Below are positions 60,090-64,000 of a stretch of DNA of 64,000 bases, piece by piece. The translations under genes and the position numbers were made by a program. Numbering within the stretch: the first letter of the stretch is position 1; every line of letters begins with the position of its first letter. A model generated the notes under the pieces. The model did not search any database, was not told the origin of the DNA, and saw only the letters and a list, made by a program, of their open reading frames with translations. This stretch comes from Cichorium intybus (taxonomy: Eukaryota > Streptophyta > Magnoliopsida > Asterales > Asteraceae): positions 24,770,904 through 24,834,903 of the forward strand of contig CM042014.1 in assembly GCA_023525715.1 (NCBI GenBank), written 5' to 3'.

Positions 60090-60917
60090 CTCTTCGCCGC
60101 AGCTGCCAAATAGTAAGCAGACTGCGCAGAAGCAAACCTAAGTGTACTTACCAGATTTTCATGAGAAAAGTTTTCCATCTCAGCCTCTGCAGCCGGAGGG
60201 AACGCATGAAGAGCGAAATCAACAACATTCTCTTGAGGAAACAATCGAGACCCATTAACAAGTTTCCAATCAGGAACGAAAGGCAAAGAAGAAAAATCGG
60301 TAAACACTCGAGTATCCAAAGCTGCACCGTCACTCCCACCAGCCCCAGAACCATCCTCACCCCCAGCACCAGCATCAAAAGAACCACCCACATCACCCCC
60401 AAAACCTTTCATCCCACCAGACCCGGACAAGATTTTCGGGTCAAAGGATAACTCCTCCTCATGTCCTCCACCACCAGTACTCTCAGCCCTCGCGGAAGCT
60501 TTATTTTTCACAACATTCATCCCTCATCATCAGGGATATCTATAATACCGAGATCATCCTGCTTCAGTTTACTTAACAAGTGACGACGGTTCACCCTCCT
60601 GACCAACCTCATGTCTGGAGGATTCTCGGCTCCCCCCATCAATTCCAATGCCAACTTCCTCTTATGCGCCAACCTAGCAGATCCCCTCAAGATACCTTCC
60701 TTGTTATCTTGCATCGACTCAGAAGACTCCTCACGATTACCCTTCGATAACCCCCCAACCTTTGTGTCTATCAAAGGAATACTCCCGGAGACACCTTCAC
60801 CAGCCTTTTTATCACCCGAATCCTGTATCTCTTTAACCCCCGTAGTAATATCCGGATTGCGAAAAGTAAACGAGGGAGCCACCTTGTCAACAAGATCGAC
60901 CTCTCGATACCTCAGTT
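60090..60917 (-). pseudogene. antisense accessory ORF of Tat-like element, broken
   Basis: On the minus strand two overlapping frames cover this stretch. The first (60917-60517) reads LRYREVDLVDKVAPSFTF, then KLALELMGGAENPPDMRLV and ends DIPDDEG. The second (from 60520, overlapping as ATGA) reads MNVVKNKASARAES, a Gly/Asp-rich part, then SHENLVSTLRFASAQSAYYL. The first is cut at its start by the LTR at 60918. Together they look like the C-terminal part of one protein broken by a frameshift. Some plant Tat elements carry such antisense genes, and the Gly-rich plus coiled end resembles proteins annotated as gypsy-type accessory ORFs. The family assignment is inference. Confidence 0.5.
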
Positions 60918-61187
60918 TGTAACACCCGGTTTTTAATAAAACATCTTCATTTAAATAAATATCAATTTATTCAATAATTAACATTTTGAAGATATTTAGA
61001 AATCATTTTAAACATCAATTCACCGTATGAATCCCCAATTAAACAGCATCAGTGTGTACTCGTCATGCCTGGCCGTCATTTCCACCTGTACAACCTGAAA
61101 TGGTAATTTAAAAGGGAAAGGATAAGCACACGGCTTAGTGAGTTCCAACAACTACACAGCATATCAGCTACACATACTTTACCCCTA
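60918..61187. mobile_element. 5' piece of TGTAACACC LTR, interrupted
   Basis: Begins TGTAACACCCGG inside the accessory ORF, with layout like the starts of the LTRs at 12862 and 48144. Interrupted after 270 bp by the Athila-like LTR. The remaining part is right of the window. Confidence 0.75.
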
Positions 61188-63011
61188 TGTTAAGTGCATT
61201 TCTAAGCATGTTTTCATGCCTTTTTATCCTTGTTTTATCTTGCATTTTATTCTCATTATTGCATATTTTCATGATTTTCGGGATTTCAAAGATAGCAATC
61301 TATTTTCAAACTTTGTGGTTATTTTCAGGTGCTTTTGAAGGTTGAATCTTACATTGGATGACAATGGGAGGCTACACAAGAAATTTCAGAAGAAACGGAG
61401 CTCAAACGAAGAAGTTACAAAAAAATGAAGTCGTCCCGAAGACAGTATGGTACACGACCGTGTAACTTTTGCCTTACAAGTTACACGGCCGTGTAACTTT
61501 GCTATGCCACGTGGATGCCATGTCAGCTCAGGGGAAGATCCAGGAGAAATGCAGGATTACACGACCGTGTAATTTTGGCCCAAGAAATTACACGGCCGTG
61601 TAACTTTTCCTGGTGACCAGATCTGCTTTTTGGCCCACTTTGAGTTGTTTATTCCTTCTTGTGCTGTCATCCCCATGCTACACGACCAGATCCAGATCCA
61701 ACCTGATTTTGAAGCCATGTGATGAAGGAAGTGGGTCTTGAAATGATGATGTTTGCCATTGTCCATTTTACCATTTTGCCCTTGGTGTGTTAGTATAAAT
61801 AGATGTGTCTAGTTAGTCTTAGAAATATCTCTTATCCCATTAACTTCTGAATACTCTCTAAATACATTGTGTTTATGTTTGTGTGCAACTTCATGTGTGG
61901 ATTATCTTCATTTTGTAAGTCTATTTCTCTTTTACTAGTCATGAGTGGCTAAATCTTATAACATTCGGCTTTTAGTCATGTATCTTTCTAGTCATTAATA
62001 TTTGTGCTTGGAATGAAGTTTTGAAGTTATTAAAACTGTTTTGGTTTAGTTTTGTCATTTAAATTTTATTACAAATTTGGTCCCTACTTTGGAATCTAGT
62101 CGATCACTCTATTCCGGTAGTTAACCAATTATAGTTACATGCATCTTCAATTGTTTTGAAGATTATTGTTGGTAACATCTTAGAAGTAACTTCACTTGTT
62201 AAAGCTTGACTCGAGAGATCAATCAAGCTCTTAAGAAGTGAAGAACCGACAAAAGAACATAAAGCATCACTCTTGGTCAATTTTAGCATTAATCACTAGT
62301 TGACCATTGTGTTGTGCATACCTTTTATAGAATTTTAGTGTTATTCCTTGTTCTATACTAGTAATGCATGTTTCTTTTGTCCCGGTTGATTTCTAAGTCT
62401 TAAATTACACACTTGTTCTTAGTTCCTTCATCTAAAGGGACGGAATATTGAATTTGGATTATAACACTCGTATAAAAGTAATAGCTTGTCTCGGTTGAGA
62501 TACATCTATCTCTTCAAGATGACCATTGAGATATTCACTTATATATGAGAAAACAATATTTCTTTCACAAATAGAGACCATTGAAGTATTGAGCATATTA
62601 GTTTGGATTTCTTCTAAGTTGATGTGTTGTTGTCATTTTCCATTGACAAGAACCATTACTTAACTCTTAATTTCATTTAAGTACAAATATGCGACAAGAT
62701 TGATTAGACTAGAAGCCGAATGTCCGTTTAATTATATAAATCACATTCTTCTTTATTTTTGTGTTTACCAAGCGACTTGACAAACCCCCCCTTGAACTTT
62801 AATTTCTTTGTCCCAATCTCTAAGAGTGTGTAAGCTTGGCAAAAGATTACTCACCTCAATTCCCTTGGGTTCGACTCGTACCACTACTATACTATTCTTA
62901 ATTGAAGAGTATTTAGAGGTCTTTTCACATTTCACAATTTTTGTCCCATTATTATAAACTGCATCCATATTACATTACTCTTTTATTTGTTTGGTAAATC
63001 GACAACCAACA
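61188..63011 (+). mobile_element. 5' LTR of Athila-like Ty3 element, 1.82 kb
   Basis: Starts TGTTAAGTGCATTTC and ends CGACAACCAACA (TGTT/AACA pair), four bases before the primer site. Has a TATA box (TATAAATAG, 61794-61802). Four copies of a TTACACGRCCGTGTAA-like palindrome lie at 61450-61605 in the U3 region, a feature worth noting for promoter function. The left boundary is chosen from the TG and could move by a few bases. Confidence 0.8.
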
Positions 63012-63014
63012 AAT

Positions 63015-63032
63015 TGGCGCCGTTGCCGGGGA
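63015..63032 (+). other. primer-binding site, tRNA-Asp type
   Basis: TGGCGCCGTTGCCGGGGA is complementary to the 3' end of plant tRNA-Asp, the usual primer of Athila and some Tat elements. Confidence 0.9.
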
Positions 63033-63054
63033 GTTGGCATATGATTAACTCTTT

Positions 63055-64000
63055 ATGCCCAGATCTGATCGAACAGGTACACCTCTTGAGATCAATAAAG
63101 AAATAGAAAAAACTGCAAAAATATTAAGAAAACAAACCAAACTTCGAAAGAAGCTTGATTACCAAAAATCTCACACTACATCAACACTCTCTCCTACACC
63201 ACCTTCTACTTCTACTTCTACTCATATTTCTGATTTTTCTACTAATCCATTAAAAATGGGTGACGAAGAAAAGACCTTAAGACAATGGGGTGCCCGAAAA
63301 GATACACAACAACCTTTGTGTATAAATTATCCCAATGTGGAGAATTTTGAGCTAAAGTCCGGGCTCATACACTTACTTCCAACCTTTAGAGGTTTGGAAA
63401 ACGAAGACCCCCATAAATTCCTGAAGGAGTTTCATGTGGTGTGTTCGGGTATGAAACCCCATAATGTGACCGAGGACCAAATCAAGCTAAGGGCATTCCC
63501 CTTTGCTCTTTACGATGCCGCAAAAGAGTGGTTGTACTATCTCCCACCGGGGACGATAACAACATGGAACGACATTGCTCAAGCATTCCTTGACAAATAC
63601 TTCCCGGAGCCAAAAGCTTCGAGCATCCGTAGAGAAATTCTCACCTTGCATCAAGGACGAAGAGAGTCCTTACACACATATTGGGAGAGGTTTAAAAAAC
63701 TTTGCTCTCGGTGCCCACAACACGGTTTGTCGGAGCACCAACTTCTCCAATACTTTTGTGAAGGTCTATCTCACCTTGATAGGCGAATTATCAATGCTTC
63801 AAGCGGTGGAGCCTTACTAGACAAGACTCCGTCCCAAATCCGGGCCTTAATTGCAACTTTGGCCGAAGACTCAAAGCACGCAATCGGGGAAGATGAATGG
63901 TATCCCGACCCTCCACGAGGAGAAAAACACGTAAGTACTCCTCTCATTGAAACACAATTATCCGAACTAACAAAAGCTGTCATTTTGTTAACCAAAGAAA
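63055..64000 (+). CDS. Athila-type Gag polyprotein, N-terminal part (315+ aa)
   Basis: Capsid polyprotein of a Ty3/gypsy (Athila lineage) retrotransposon. The first ATG after the primer site opens a frame with no stop to the window end. Residues 1-70 are basic, then Ser/Thr/Pro-rich. Residues about 145-240 are the retrotransposon gag domain: LRAFPFALYDAAKEWLYYL, WNDIAQAFLDKYFPE, IRREILTLHQGRRESLHTYW, ERFKKLC and LLQYFCEGL are typical. The CCHC zinc knuckle, protease, RT, RNase H and integrase would lie beyond 64000. No stop or frameshift so far, so the copy may be young. Confidence 0.92.
   Translation, partial: MPRSDRTGTPLEINKEIEKTAKILRKQTKLRKKLDYQKSHTTSTLSPTPPSTSTSTHISDFSTNPLKMGDEEKTLRQWGARKDTQQPLCINYPNVENFELKSGLIHLLPTFRGLENEDPHKFLKEFHVVCSGMKPHNVTEDQIKLRAFPFALYDAAKEWLYYLPPGTITTWNDIAQAFLDKYFPEPKASSIRREILTLHQGRRESLHTYWERFKKLCSRCPQHGLSEHQLLQYFCEGLSHLDRRIINASSGGALLDKTPSQIRALIATLAEDSKHAIGEDEWYPDPPRGEKHVSTPLIETQLSELTKAVILLTKE

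Overview
This is a eukaryotic, plant nuclear window. The genes have GT-AG introns and encode plant-type proteins (SEC61 gamma, NTF2, a ZNF511-like zinc-finger protein and the plant-only DUF3339 family), and everything else is AT-rich DNA dense in plant transposons. The style of the repeats (Helitrons in TA arrays, LTRs starting TGTAACACC, Athila- and Tat-like Ty3 elements) suggests a large-genome eudicot, perhaps Asteraceae; the family is a guess, the eudicot call is firmer.

Layout. 1-7.5 kb holds two housekeeping genes on the minus strand: SEC61 gamma (2 exons) and a ZNF511-like three-finger protein (4 exons). 8.6-15.2 kb is a transposon block: a hAT-type MITE, then what looks like one long TA microsatellite split by three Helitron-like insertions, one of which carries a solo LTR. 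16.8-18.3 kb is NTF2 (2 exons). 19-27 kb holds a hAT element with a perfect 8-bp target duplication, the first DUF3339 gene, a tRNA-derived SINE with a 17-bp duplication, and the smaller copy of an unfamiliar repeat family built around the palindrome ATTCTNNGAGAAT. 27.5 kb is a small single-pass membrane protein gene. 28.3-30.4 kb is a complete PIF/Harbinger element with an intact 436-aa transposase. 30.7-35 kb holds fold-back repeats, a nested MITE and a dead LINE. 35.9 kb is the second DUF3339 gene.

37-42 kb is a gene-capturing Helitron on the minus strand. It holds exon fragments of at least four unrelated genes: an RSH-type (p)ppGpp enzyme, an ACT-domain STY-like kinase, RNase H2 subunit A and an IRE-like AGC kinase. 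Several fragments keep both splice sites and an open frame. 45.3-48.1 kb is the larger copy of the ATTCTNNGAGAAT repeat, with microsatellites on both sides and inverted ends. 48.1-50.4 kb is a solo LTR. 51.7-54.1 kb has two divergent DUF3339 genes and another small membrane protein gene. 55.2-64 kb is nested retrotransposons: a Copia-like element without coding capacity holding a solo LTR, its 3' LTR broken by a Tat-like element, which is followed by a TGTAACACC LTR that an Athila-like element interrupts. The Athila gag runs off the window end.

The host genes act in unrelated basic processes (ER protein translocation, Ran import to the nucleus, a probable nuclear zinc-finger role). The only local gene family is the four-member DUF3339 set. 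All homology calls come from reading translations against remembered family features; no database search was run.
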